DNA of 64,000 nucleotides from Yamagishiella unicocca (Eukaryota; Chlorophyta; Chlorophyceae; Chlamydomonadales; Volvocaceae). The notes below the pieces were generated by a model. It made no database searches and had not been told where the DNA came from. It saw nothing but the letters and a program-made list of their open reading frames with translations. Shown piece after piece: positions 1 through 11,300 of the stretch (position 1 is the stretch's first letter; the number at the start of each line of letters is the position of its first letter). Location of the stretch: positions 310,001 through 374,000 of the forward strand of contig BDSL01000039.1 of assembly GCA_003116995.1 (NCBI GenBank), given 5' to 3'. The position numbers were made by a program, and so were the translations under genes.

Positions 1-401
1 GGACCGCGGGCGTGCCAGGTCGCAGAACCTGGTGTGTGCCTACCAATGCGAACGTGGGCGTCCTGGGCGCGTGCCAGTGGCTCTACTGGCGTTGGCGTTG
101 GCGGCTGAGCGACATCAGCGGGCAGGTTTCTGCACTCTGGCGGCGATTTGAGTCGATCTCTCCCTAGCCCGGCACCCATACCAATGTCCCGCCGCCCGCA
201 GCTGCACCCCCTAAGCTGCCTCACCAGCCCGCCCCCTCACCAGCAACCCCTCACCAGCCCGGCCCCCGTGCCCCCCCTACTACACGCTGTCGCGGCACCT
301 CCCCCCACCTCCTGCCCCCCCAACTCCTCGCTGTCGCGGTACCCCCCCCCCCACCCCCCGCGAGTCACCGGCCCTTTTCTGGTCCCCCTTCCCCCCCGCA
401 G
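1..401. other. Unassigned left edge, probably intron
   Basis: No exon could be assigned. Bases from about 180 to 400 are a C-rich polypyrimidine run leading to the acceptor CAG at 399-401, as expected of an intron 3' end. Bases 1-150 are open in several frames but match nothing I recognise. Confidence 0.4.
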
Positions 402-3400
402 GCACCAAGCCCCAGCCGGTGACCCCCGACTCCCGGCTGCTTCGGGGCCAGGCGTACTACGCCGCCGGCAAGGTCGCTGAGGCGCTCAAGGAGTTCAATG
501 CCACCATATCCACCTGGCCCACCTACGCGCGAGGTGAGGCTGCAGCGGAGGATGCGGGGATGGGGCAGGATTGCGGGGATGGGGCAGGGTTGCGGGGGTG
601 GGTCAGGATTGCGGGGATGGGGCAGGATTGCGGGCGCTGGGGGCTGTGTCGGGAATGTCGGGTGGGTGTCCAGCAGCAAGGGGTGACAGCGGCATCACAT
701 CAGGGCGGCCCCATGGGAGCCTCCCCCCCCCAACTCCATCTTCCTTGGCCTTGGTTTGTCGGCCGTGGATTCACGGATTACCCGGATTCCTTTACCCCCC
801 CAAGGCATCCACGGCTACCTCCCCACCTGCCCGCTCCACCTGCCCGCCCCACCTGCCCGCCCCACCTGCCCGCCCCACCTGCCCGCCCCACCTGCCCGCC
901 CCACCTGCCCGCCCCACCTGCCCGCCCCACCTGCCCGCCCTGCAGCCTACTTGGAACGCGGCAATGTGCGGCTGGACCAGCAGGACTACACACTGGCTGT
1001 GGGGGACTACACCATGGCACTGCAGCTGCAGGGGAACCTGCTGCAGGTGGGTGGGTGGGGTGGGTGGGGTGGCAGCTGCAGGGGAACCTACTGCAGGTGG
1101 GCGAGTGGGGTGGGTGGGGTGGCAGCTGCGGGGGAACCTGCTGCAGGTGGGAGGGGTGGCGCAGGACCGCGTTCTGGCCATGCGATGCGAAGTAGGAGGG
1201 GGGGGAAGCCACGGGAGCCCGCTGCAGATGGGGGAAGCCAGGGGAAGCCAGGGGAGCCCGCTGCAGATGGCAGGGTGGGGTTTTGAAGAAAGCCACCACC
1301 ATCGCCACCATCACCATTACCACCACCACCACCACCACCACTACAACAACAATAATCGCCACCACCACCACCACCACCACAACCACCATTATCGCCACCA
1401 CCGCCACCACCACCACCGCCACCACAATCGCCACCACCCCCACCACCGCCACCGCCAACACCACCACTACAACAACAACAATCGCTACGACCACCACCAC
1501 TGCCACCACCCCACCCGGCACCCCCTCCCCTTCAACCACGTCGCGTAACCTGGTTTTCTCACCCAAACACACACGCAGGCGTACCTCATGCGCTGCCACG
1601 CGCGTATGGGGCTGCGGCAGCTGACGGAGGCGATGCAGGACGTGAAGGCGGCGGAGCGGTTGGACCCCGGTGAGCAGAACCCCCGATGATGGTTGACAGT
1701 TGACAGTTGTCGTTGTCCGTTGTGTCTTAGCTCAGTGGGCACCGCGTCTCGGCCCGTGGGCGTGGTTCCCGTCACGTGCAGCCGGCGGAGGGCCGGACGC
1801 ATGATCCTCATGACATCCTCAAATGGGTCCAGTCGTCAGTGATTGAGTGGAGGGATGGAATGTAAACCGGTCATCGGGTTGGGTTGGAGGGAGGAGCCCT
1901 AACAGACGTAGGGGCAGCAAACGTGGCGACGACAAAGGCCAAGCGTGAAAGCAAAGAGTAAGGTTATCCGCACGCAAAACCAACGGAAGCTCCCGCAAAT
2001 ACGGGAGCGCGATGACAAGCACCACCACGACAAGCCTCCGCAGCTCCTATCCCACGAGACACGTCCGAAGCTGCGACCGACTAAAGAGATATTAATGGTT
2101 GACTAAAGAGATGTTTGCAATCCCCACCGCCTCCCGGTCGGTGCCAGATAATGCTCAAGTGAGAGCGCTCAAGGCACAGGTCCGTAAGGCCCAGGCGGGC
2201 GGCGGCACCTCCCCCGGCTCCCAGGGTGCGTGTGCGGACGATGATGACGCCTTCGCTGGGATGGACACGCCCAAGTCGACGCCGTCGCCGTCCGTCCGGA
2301 AGCTGTGTATGGTGTGCATGGATTCGGAGCGAGGTGAGTGGCGGGGCGCGGGCAGGGCGGAGGGCAGGGCGGAGGGCAGGGCGGAGGGCAGGGCGGAGGG
2401 CAGGGCGGTAGGGGGGGCCCAGGTCACGAGGAGGAGACGATTTGGGGGGTACAGTAACAGAATCGGTAACTCGACTGGGGAAATGTAGTGGGTGCATAAC
2501 CTTCGGACACGATTTGGGGGTGGGGGGTGGGGTACCAAGGGGGATTACAATTAAACAAAACCAAGGGGGGGAGGCCCGGCTACGCAAGGGGGAGGTGTAT
2601 GTGCTGGGAGCCACTGGCAGCGGCGCTGACTGGAGGCAACGCGTTTGGGAACCGAGTTGCTGTGTCCGGGTCCAGTAAAGCTTGACGGACCTCGCCCTCC
2701 CCCCCCTCGCCCTCCGTCCCGCCTCCTCCTCTGCCCCCAAGAGTGCCGGCTGCGGCCCTGCATGCACGCAGCGCTGTGCGTGGATTGCGCCGAGTGCCTT
2801 ATGGCTCGCGGGTACGGCTGCCCCATCTGCTCGTCCAAGATCGAGCAAGTGGAGAGGGGAGCCTTCATGCGCACCTTCACTGTGGAGGAGGCGCAAGGGT
2901 GGGTGCGGGGAGGGCAAGGGAGGGCAGGGCAGGGGAGGGGAGGGGAGGGGAGGGGGGGGGCGGGCGGGGCGGCGCAAACACACCACGCGGCGCAGCACAG
3001 CGCAGCACGTCGTGCGTCCGTAAGACTGTTTCTGAGGGCTGACTTGAAGGGCGCGCATCGCCCCCCAGCCAGCCGGCTGCGAGTCCACAGTCCGGCTGCT
3101 CCGAAACCTCGGCCAAACCTCATCCCCATCCCATCCATCTCCGACCCCTCCTGTGCCCACCTTGTCCCCTCCCCGCCCCTTCCCCGCCTCACCCTTCCCG
3201 CTCACACCCCACTCCTCCCCGCTCCCCTCCACCCGCCCCCGCCCCCCCCAACCCAAACCCCCAAACCCTAAAACCCTTCCCCCCCGACCCCCGCCGCCAC
3301 CACCATCATCGCAGCATCGTCGCCAGTGCCCGGGTCGTTGCCACCATGCCTTCCCCGGGCAAATCGCCGCTGGGGCGCCGCTTCGCTCCAGGCGGCGGGC

Positions 3401-4677
3401 CCCCTGGAGCACCCTCCCTGGACAACATCGTGGAGGTAGACGAGGAGGCGCACGCCACCGCCGACGCCGCTGACGCGGCGGCGGCGCAGCGCGCCCTCTC
3501 CATTGACAGCGGCGCGTCCAGTCTGCCGGCGGCGCCGACGGTGCTTCTGGACCCTCATCCCCTGGCAACACGAGCGCAGAGCGCGTCCAGGCGGGGCGGC
3601 GGCGGCGGCGGCGGCGGCGCGCTTGGGGAAGGGGGAGGAGCGGCGGACTTGGAAACGCCGCCCACGCCGACGCTGCCCGGGGTGGTCATGGTTTTGGAGG
3701 AGGAGGAAGGTGGTTCCGGAGCCGACGCCTCGGACGTGACGCGCGCCGGCAGCACGGATCGGTTTGGAAGCACCAGCGCCACCGACGGGGGGTGTACGAC
3801 CAGCGCCGCCGGCGGAGCCGGCGGCGGAGCCGGCGATAGCGATGGCGACGGGGAGGGCTCCCCGGGGGCCTTATCTGCCGTGGCATCCGCCTACATGGCA
3901 AACAGCCTTGCGGATTGGATCGACGTTCATCAGGACGCAGACACACCCAGAAATGCAGCGCCGCCGGGGGCGGCGGCGCCGCCGCCGCCGCCACGAACCC
4001 CACCGACGCCGCCGCCGCCGCCGCCGGCGGCGGCCTCCCAATCCCGTCCTCGCGGAGAGAGCTTTGTGGGCTTCGCATCCTCTGGGCCCGCAAGCGCCGC
4101 CGCCGCTGGCGGGCCGGGGCCAGTGGCGGAGGGGCGATGCCGGCCCGACGCGGCGGCGGGTGCGCACGCGGCAGGCTGCGGGGTGGTTGGGCGTGTTTTC
4201 TTTCACGGGGCGACTCCCTGGAGGCAGCAGTCGTGCTCCGCCCGGTCTCTGGCGGTCCGGGCAGACCCTCCTGCAGACTACCGCCATCCCGCGGGCTGCA
4301 GCTGCAGTGGGCCGGGCTGCAGGCCCTCCGGATCCAGTTCCGGATCCGGTTCCGGTTCCGCCGCCTCCTCCCGCCAGTGCCTGCGGAGAGCTGGCAGCTT
4401 CGGCCAAGGCCGTACGACACCGTACGACTGCGGTGGCGGCATCAGCGTCAGCGGTCGGAGGGACGGCTGCTTGGGCGGGGGAAATGGGGCAGCGGGCGGG
4501 GGGAGTGCTGGTGTGCCGTCCGCTCGACCGACGCCCGGGAGAACACCAGCCTCGGCCGCGCCGCGCCCCCCTCGCGCGCCCGGGATTCTCGCAGACAGGC
4601 GGTTAACGGTTGGTAACGGCAGCAGCGGGCGAGGGCGTGGCGGCGGTTTGGTCACAGCGGCTGCGCAGGAGGCATAG
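402..4677 (+). CDS. TPR-RING finger protein, probable E3 ubiquitin ligase (5' part missing)
   Basis: Exons read here: 402-533, 946-1046, 1579-1669, 2148-2333, 2742-2898 and 3315-4677; phases agree at every junction. The first three exons encode three consecutive TPR helix pairs (core motifs GQAYYAAGKVAEALKEF, AYLERGNVRLDQQDYTLAV, AYLMRCHARMGLRQLTEAM). Exons 4 and 5 form a C3HC4 RING: CMVC, then CRLRPC, MHAALCVDC and CPIC. The last exon (about 455 residues) is low-complexity Gly/Ala/Pro/Ser sequence with acidic patches and no domain I know. TPR plus RING suggests a cytosolic ubiquitin ligase that finds partners through the TPRs; that function is inferred from domains only. The first coding exon begins mid-codon, so upstream exons lie in bases 1-401 or off the left edge. 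The 3' end is less sure, because a later exon could replace the stop at 4677. Confidence 0.72.
832..945. repeat. 13-bp tandem repeat forming the polypyrimidine tract of an acceptor
   Basis: About eight copies of a unit like CTGCCCGCCCCAC end at the acceptor CTGCAG immediately before the second TPR exon. The repeat supplies the pyrimidine-rich tract of that 3' splice site. Confidence 0.8.
1022..1165. repeat. 50-bp tandem repeat (3 copies) spanning an exon end and its 5' splice site
   Basis: Units begin at 1022, 1072 and 1122 (GCAGCTGCAGGGGAACCT...). Each contains the last codons of the second TPR exon (CTGCAG) followed by GTGGG, so the predicted donor at 1046/1047 is present three times. Using a downstream donor would add 50 bases and shift the frame. 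A related unit (GAGCCCGCTGCAGATGG) is duplicated again at about 1215-1275. Confidence 0.85.
1288..1520. repeat. Imperfect (CAC)n trinucleotide tract in an intron
   Basis: About 230 bases of CAC/CAT/CGC/AAC trinucleotides between the second and third TPR exons. It keeps several frames open (poly-His, poly-Thr, poly-Val) but has no coding signature and is bounded by a good acceptor at 1578. Confidence 0.9.
2336..2412. repeat. 12-bp tandem repeat just inside an intron
   Basis: Five or so copies of AGGGCGGAGGGC follow the donor GTGAGT at 2334, at the 5' end of the intron that splits the RING finger. Confidence 0.8.
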
Positions 4678-5430
4678 GGAGGCTGTGTCTTTCACGAGCC
4701 GTGACGCAAAGCCTGCAGCTCTGCACCGGCGGCTGCCGGCCGGTGAGAACCCCCGGTGACGGAACGTTTATTCTTATTTTTCGACATGCGAGTCTGCTGC
4801 CGGCGGCTGCCCTTCCCCTCCTGCCTTGACGGGCCGGGCATTGCGGGGCGGGGATCCGACCCATGGGCCGGCGGCGGGGCCGGGCGGCGGCTGCTGACGC
4901 TGGCCGTGTATGGCCAGATTGCAGCAGTGTGCATTGGGTATCATCGACATTACCAACCCCTGGTTTCTTGGGACACGACGAGGACGTGCACGGTGCACGG
5001 CGGCTGACCCCCGCCTCCAGGACGTCGTGCAGCTCACTCGCAGCCGCATTACCCTTGCCCTATCGCGGGCCCGGTTCCGCCTCCTCGTCGGCTTCCCCGC
5101 ACGCCCTCCGCACGCTCCTCCGCACGCTCCTCCGCACGCTCCTCCACACGCTCCTCCACACGCTCCTCCACACGCCGTGTCCGAATGGTGCCGCGCTCCA
5201 GGGCAAGGGGCGTTGCATCTCGGTTGGCTGGAGGCAGGGGAGGAGTCGTGGGTTGTTGCGGGGTGCGGGGTGGAGGAGCACGCGGCCGACGCCCGTCCCA
5301 AGTTGCAGCCGGATTGCAGCCATGACGATGACTGGTGTGTGCGTGTGTGTACTGTGTTTGAAGCTCCTTGAAGCTAGGTCTTCGAGGGGGCTGGTGCCCG
5401 CGGATCGGGAGCATGCAACCATGCGGGGGC
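4678..5430 (+). other. Unassigned stretch with possible short exons
   Basis: Plus-strand frames contain phrases that look protein-like (RRLLTLAVYGQIAA near 4890-4920; DVVQLTRSRITLALSRAR near 5021-5075), but I could not join them into a model with clear splice sites. A 15-bp repeat (about 5098-5172, unit CGCACGCTCCTC plus three bases) inflates the open frames. It may be the start of the unrecognised gene that follows or 3' sequence of the TPR-RING gene. Confidence 0.2.
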
Positions 5431-5794
5431 ACCCTACCCGGGGTCCCAACCCCGGTTACCACTGCCTTGCTACACGGAGTACAAAATCGACTCCGCGACG
5501 CGACAACCGTGCCGTACGTGCCGTACGACCACTTTCTTGCCGTGCGTGTGGCCGCACGCACATGCGCCGCCTCTCCCGGCGCAACTCCCACACCTGCTGC
5601 GAGGGCCGCCGCCGCCGGACGAGGGCACCGGGGGGGGGGGCGCGAGCTGGACATCGGGCTGGACCGCGCGCTGGACGCGGGCTCATCTAGTCGACTGGAG
5701 GCGGGGGGGCTTGATGTCGTAGCGGGGCTGGCTGGCTGGCTGACTAGATGGCTCGTGTGCCTGGCGCTGGTCGGGCGCTCATGTTGTTGACGGA

Positions 5795-5830
<36 letters not shown>

Positions 5831-7518
5831 GCTCATGTCGGTTCGCACGTCGTGGTGTGGGCGCTGCGATGCGCGTCAGACCGCGCGGCGAGCCCCCGCA
5901 GGCGCCCTCGCTGCAGGTGCAGGGGGCCTCTTCTGCTCCCGCGGTGGGTCCTTAGTCCGCGGGAGACCGCGGGCGCATGTGGACTGGGTACGTGTGCTGG
6001 CGCCGGCTGTGCTGCTGGCTGTGCTGCTGGCTGTGCTGCTGGCTGTGCTGCTGGCTGTGCTGCTGGCTGTGCTGCCGGCTGTGCTGCCGGCTGTGCTGCC
6101 GGCTGTGCTGCCGGCTGTGCTGCTGGTGGCGCAGGTCCGACGCTGCTGGCAGGAGGGGGGGGTGCTGCTGAGCGGCGCTCAGGCGCGGTTTGCGCGGGTG
6201 GGTGGCGGGCGGGTGGGTGGCGGGCGGGTGGGTGGGTCGTGGCCGGGCGGCGGCCGGGGAGCGCACTGCGGGCCGGCGCCAACGCGTGAACCCGGTTACA
6301 CATCTTTCACGGGGTAGGTGGTCTTGGACTTGCTGCCGCGGTGGGGGCTGAGGGAGGACGCGCAAGCGCTGGCGGTTGGTGTACGATTTCTGTTTGTACG
6401 TTTGGCTGCCGTTGCGGGAGTTGCGCTCGTGTGAGAAGCTGCCATTTTGGCTTTTGGGAGCTTCGCGAATAAACGCCCTTGTCGCCGACACACCCTATAC
6501 ATGTTCCCAACACCTCGGCGACTTGGGATGGGGGGGGGCGTAGGGCGCGACGGTGTACGGCAGCGGTGCCGTCGCCCGTCGCCGCCGACCACGACTACGA
6601 CGGCAGGATGCATGATGATCACTCCAGGGAAGGGTGTGTACTTTTGCTTGGCTGGATGTTTCGAGTTAATTTACCGCTAACCCGCTGGGCGGTTTTATAA
6701 AAGAAATCCGAATCCACACGGCCGACAAACCGCTGTGTAGGTGGGTGCCCTGTCATCGGCGGAGACGACCCCATCAGGGGAAGCGCTAGTCGCGAGCACA
6801 CCGTTCTGTGGGGCCTTATGGTGAGATGTACGGCTCGAAGGGCGTCGGGAAGGACTTGAGCGCCAAGTGCATACACACTGTCTGTTAGCGGGTGGTGCGG
6901 GTGGCTGGTGGTCGGTGGGGTATGAGTGGGGTCGGCATCATGGATTCACGGCGGGGCCGGCACCATGAAATTCGTGATGGATTTCATGGTGGGGCCGGCA
7001 TTTGTCACGAGGCGAGGCGATGAGGGTAGAGAGGCGGAGTGGTGGTGAGGCGGCGACGGAAGGGGGGGGGCTGCAATGAATACCCGGAAGAGGGTGTGTT
7101 TTATAAATGCTGAGCTGAGCCGCGAAGGAGACGGAGGGTGTGTGTGTGTGTGTATGTCTGTGAACGGGCTGCTGCGGGAGCATGACCACAGCAGTTTGGC
7201 CGTTGCTGCCGCTTTTCAACTAAATGTAAGGGCACCACACAATAACGGTGATGATGTGCCGGAGGTGCAGCGGGCGCCAGCCCCCCGCTCCATCACCTGC
7301 CGGGTATCTGCCCGCTGTCGCAAGATCGGGATCGTATGTAAAACCAGGATCTTGAACGGTACGACACCGAAATCCACACGCCCCAGCTCATCCCCAGTCC
7401 GCATCAACTCCAGACCTTCCCCTCGCCTCCGCCGACGGCGCTGCTGGACCCAAGCCTCGTGCTGTGCCGTTTGTCGTTACATGACCCCGTCTGGGTGCGG
7501 CTCCGGCCCCTCCTCTAA
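5431..7518 (+). CDS. Unrecognised plus-strand gene, partial exon set
   Basis: I do not recognise this protein. Four pieces look coding: about 5440-5600 (ALLHGVQNRLRDATTVPYV); about 5930-6197 (HVDWVRVLAP, an amplified Leu-Leu-Ala-Val run, then RRCWQEGGVLLSGAQARF) ending at a GTGGGT donor; about 7150-7225 (REHDHSSLAVAAAFQLN) ending AAT|GTAAGG; and 7348-7518 (DLERYDTEIHTPQL ... HDPVWVRLRPLL, stop TAA). The last two join in phase across a 122-base intron. TGTAA motifs occur at about 7224 (at the donor) and about 7936. The Leu-rich run could be a membrane segment or just expansion of a 12-bp repeat. Start and total exon number are unknown, and it could instead be more of the upstream TPR-RING gene. 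Confidence 0.35.
5778..5828. repeat. (CTGG)n microsatellite
   Basis: A run of CTGG tetranucleotides, also seen in shorter form at 5727-5745. It falls between two exon-like pieces of the unrecognised plus-strand gene. Confidence 0.9.
6001..6124. repeat. 12-bp coding minisatellite (Leu-Leu-Ala-Val / Leu-Pro-Ala-Val)
   Basis: About ten copies of GCTGTGCTGCTG, or the CCG variant. The length is a multiple of three, so the array lengthens a Leu/Ala/Val stretch without breaking the frame of the candidate exon. All three forward frames stay open across it. Confidence 0.85.
6198..6245. repeat. 15-bp repeat starting at a predicted 5' splice site
   Basis: GTGGGTGGCGGGCGG occurs twice, then a partial third copy, starting exactly at the predicted donor after codon GCG-CGG. 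The donor hexamer GTGGGT is therefore present three times. Confidence 0.6.
6690..6732 (+). repeat. R2 interspersed repeat copy
   Basis: Contains TTATAAAAGAAATCCG, AATCCAC and GGCCGACAAACC, the core of a short repeat found elsewhere in the window in both orientations, including three copies in tandem at 9970-10115. Confidence 0.7.
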
Positions 7519-8327
7519 ACCACATGGGGGTTGGGGGTCCGAGGAAGACCCGTGGCTGCCCGAAAAAACCGTTTAGAACAGAGGGGGGGGACGGAGCACC
7601 GCCGGCCCAGCTAAACCCCGCACCGGCATGCGAACACCATCACGGGCACGTGGTCCCAGCTCTTCAAGCGCCGCCATACATCCAGCCTTTGCAGCAAGGT
7701 GTCCTGGGAACACCGCCTTGGCTCGGAGTTACCCTAGTTCGGGAGGCCTTCGCCACCCTGAAGGCTTCGGATGCAAGCTCGCAACCACCACCACCACCAC
7801 ACGCACCAGCGTCACCGCCACCACCACCACCACCGCCACCACCGCCACCACCACCGCCACCGCCACCGCCACCACCACCGCCACCGCCACCACCACCTTC
7901 CAAGCCCAATTGGAACCACCGCAGTGGCAGAGCACGTATGTAAACGGTGCCGCGCTCACCCTCCCTCCAATATCCGCTTCACCGAGCTCACACACCTCTC
8001 GCCTCCCGCCTCAAACGACCGCTCCCCTCCCCACTGCCCGCAGTACGACACATCGCGCATCGCCGTACAACGTCCGCGGCTCATTCTCATTCGGCGGCTC
8101 AGTTCCGGTACTGAGCCGCCGCACACTCGTTCGTCAGGCGTCCGTCAGGGTTTCGCCGCCCCGGCACAGCGCCCCCCCCCGCCCTGTCCGCCGACGGGTC
8201 TTCCTCGAAGCCCTGTCCGCCGACCATGCGCCCACTATCCTGTCTTTTTCGTGTCCACGGTTTTCACGCCACCCCCGCCCTCCCTTTCCCCGCCCATGGT
8301 GCTGCGGCCGGTCTCGGCCGCCGCCCT
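7519..8327. other. Convergent intergenic region with trinucleotide tract
   Basis: Lies between the 3' end of the candidate plus-strand gene and the stop of the carrier gene. It includes an imperfect (CAC/CCG)n tract at about 7778-7900 that yields a poly-Pro frame on the plus strand and poly-Gly on the minus strand. A plus-strand TGTAA is present near 7936. A proline-rich open frame (about 7600-7943, with APPYIQPLQQGVLG) could be a further exon, but I cannot support one. Confidence 0.5.
7536..7583 (+). repeat. R1 interspersed repeat copy (5' half)
   Basis: Carries CGAGGAAGACCCGTGG and AAAAAACCGTTTAGAACAGA, the left half of the R1 family described in the findings. It stops before the GATGCATGCTGG end seen in full copies. 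Confidence 0.8.
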
Positions 8328-11300
8328 TTATTGCGCCGCTGCCGCGTGCTGGCTCTCCTGCCTCCGCGCCGATGCCGTGTTCAGCAGCTGCAAGATGTTT
8401 TCGTACGCCACCAGCGTGACCGCGCTCTGCGGCATAACGCGCAGCAGTGCCGGCCCCAGGCCCTTGTAGAAGCCCCTGAAGCCCTCGCGCTGCCACGTCA
8501 GCCTCAGCACCTGGGAGCAGAGACACAAACACAAACATAAACACAAAGGTGGCGGGGTAATTTAAGGTTTTTAGGTTGTAGGACTACAAGCGGGGGCCTG
8601 GCCGCTAGTAACCCGCCCCCACCGGTACAAGCGGGGGCCTGGCCACTAGTAACCCGCCCCCACCGGTACAAGCAGGGGCCTGGCCACTAGTAACCCGCCC
8701 CCACCGGTACAAGCAGGGGCCTGGCCGCTAGTAACCCGCCCCCACCGGTACAAGCGGGGGCCTGGCCACTAGTAACCCGCCCCCACCGGTACAAGCGGGG
8801 GCCTGGCCACTAGTAACCCGCCCCCACCGGTACAAGCGGGGGCCTGGCCACTAGTAACCCGCCCCCACCGGTACAAGCAGGGGCCTGGCCGCTAGTAACC
8901 CGCCCCCACCGGTACAAGCGGGGGCCTGGCCGCTAGTAACCCGCCCCCACCGGTACAAGCGGGGGCCTGGCCACTAGTAACCCGCCCCCACCGGTACAAG
9001 CAGGGGCCTGGCCGCTAGTAACCCGCCCCCACCGGTACAAGCGGCCGCCTGGCCACTAGTAACCCGCCCCCACCGGTACAAGCAGGGGCCTGGCCACTAG
9101 TAACCCGCCCCCACCGGTACAAGCAGGGGCCTGGCCGCTACTAGTATCCCGCCCCCACCGGTACAAGCTGGGGCCTGGCCACTAGTAACCCGCCCCCACC
9201 GGTACAAGCGGGGGCCTGGCCACTAGTAACCCGCCCCCACCGGTACAAGCGGGGGCCTGGCCACTAGTAACCCGCCCCCACCGGTACAAGCGGGGGCCTG
9301 GCCACTAGTATCCCGCCCCCACCGGTACAAGCGGGGGCCTGGCCACTAGTATCCCGCCCCCACCGGTACAAGCGGGGGCCTGGCCACTAGTAACCCGCCC
9401 CCACCGGTACAAGCGGGGGCCTGGCCACTAGTAACCCGCCCCCACCGGTACAAGCAGGGGCCTGGCCACTAGTAACCCGCCCCCACCGGTACAAGCGGGG
9501 GCCTGGCCACTAGTAACCCGCCCCCACCGGTACAAGCAGGGGCCTGGCCACTAGTAACCCGCCCCCACCGGTACAAGCGGGGGCCTGGCCACTAGTAACA
9601 CGCCCCCACCGGTACAAGCAGGGGCCTGGCCGCTAGTAACCCGCCCCCACCGGTACAAGCGGGGCCCTGGCCGCTAGTACCCCGCCCCCACCGGTTGCCT
9701 GAGCCCCTACTTCAGACCCGCCCCACAGCCTCAACATCCTATGGAGCCGTCGCCACCCTAAAGCCCTAACGGCTGCAGCACCTGGCGGGTGGAGTTGTAC
9801 ACCAGCGTGCGGCCGTCGTCCATCCGCTGCTGCAGCCGGGAGCGCACCACCTGGGCAGGTAGCGGTTGGGGGTTGGCGGTTAGCGGTTGGGGCAGAAAAA
9901 CACACTTCCCCGGCTCCCCCGACAGTTCTCGCCTCCCCCTCATCGCCCCTTAGGGGGTGGGGGTGGGGCTAATAAAAAGAAATCCGCGAGTCCACGGCCG
10001 ACAAACCAGGGGGCCGGGTTACAAAAGGAATCCACGAATCCACGGCCGACAAACGGGGGGTCGGGTTATAAAAGAAATCCGCGAATCCACGGCCGACAAA
10101 CCAAAGGGGGGATTATAACAGGGAGGGCTGTGCGCACCTGGGACGGGTACGTGGTGACGCTGGCTGTCAGCTTGGACGAGGCGGCGAACAGCGACAGCTC
10201 CCCCGTGCCCAGCGGCCGGTCACCCTCGTCGGCCTCGCGACCCATCCGCGCAGCGAAGTACTTCAGCTCGTCGTACACGGCAAACTGTACGGCGCCGTGC
10301 ATGGTTTGCTGCAGCGAGGTACGAGGTGCGCGCAGCGCAGCGCAGCGGGAGGGTGAGGGCGGGAGGGTGTTTGGATTGACGTTTGGGATGGGGGGGGGGC
10401 AAACAGGACGAGGTCGGGGGTTGGGGTTTCGGGGCGTTATGGGTTTCGGGGCATTGGAAGGTTCGGGGCGTTTGGGTGTGAGGCAGGGAGCTGCTGCCGG
10501 CTCCCACCGAGCGGTCCCCAGTCACCACGTGACCGCGCCGCTCGTTCCCGCCCACCTGTCTCCAGCAACCGCCGTAATCATCTTTGCCCTCCCGTGTCGC
10601 GAAACACAGCCTTACAGGGGCTGCTACCAACTTAGGACAGCCCCAATCTAGCCCCCTTTCATGCCCTTCCATGCCCTTCCCACCCTCCTCGCTCCCTCCC
10701 GCCGTCCTCGCCCGGGTCCGCTCCTTCCCACAAGCACTTCCTAATCCCCTCCCCTCCCCTCCCGTCCCCTCCCCTCCCCTCTTCCCACCGACCCCTTACC
10801 CCGCTTCCACCTAAACCAAGTTTTCCAGCATGCAGCCATCAACAATGTAGCAAACGTTTCCTAACCGCTGTCACTCCTAAAGGCCGACCAAACGGGTTTC
10901 CTCCCAACCCGCCGTCCACCGCACTACCGGCACCCCCTGCCGGCAGCAGGTCCCCGCCTGCCACCCCCCAACCTGCACCACCCACCAGCACCAGGGAGGG
11001 CCCCAGCCCCGTGAGCACCACCCACCAGCACCAGGGAGGGCCCCAGCCCCGTGAGCACCACCCACCAGCACCAGGGAGGGCCCCAGCCCCGTGAGCACCA
11101 CCCACCAGCACCAGGAGGGCCCCAGCCCCGTGAGCACCACCCACCAGCACCAGGGAGGGCCCCAGCCCCGTGAGCACCACCCACCAGCACCAGGGAGGGC
11201 CCCAGCCCCGTGAGCACCACCCACCAGCACCAGGGAGGGCCCCAGCCCCGTGAGCACCACCCACCAGCACCAGGGAGGGCCCCAGCCCCGTGAGCACCAC

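Noticed and set aside
1283..1624. Poly-Thr, poly-His and poly-Val ORFs
   Set aside because: Produced by a CAC trinucleotide tract in an intron; the true exon resumes at 1579 in a defined phase.
7524..7943. Poly-Pro ORF as a pherophorin-like gene
   Set aside because: The proline run comes from a trinucleotide tract. There is no signal peptide or pherophorin domain; it may at most be part of an unmodelled exon.
8585..9692. CRISPR-like regular array
   Set aside because: Units are contiguous and near-identical with no unique spacers, inside an intron of a spliced nuclear gene. It is a minisatellite.
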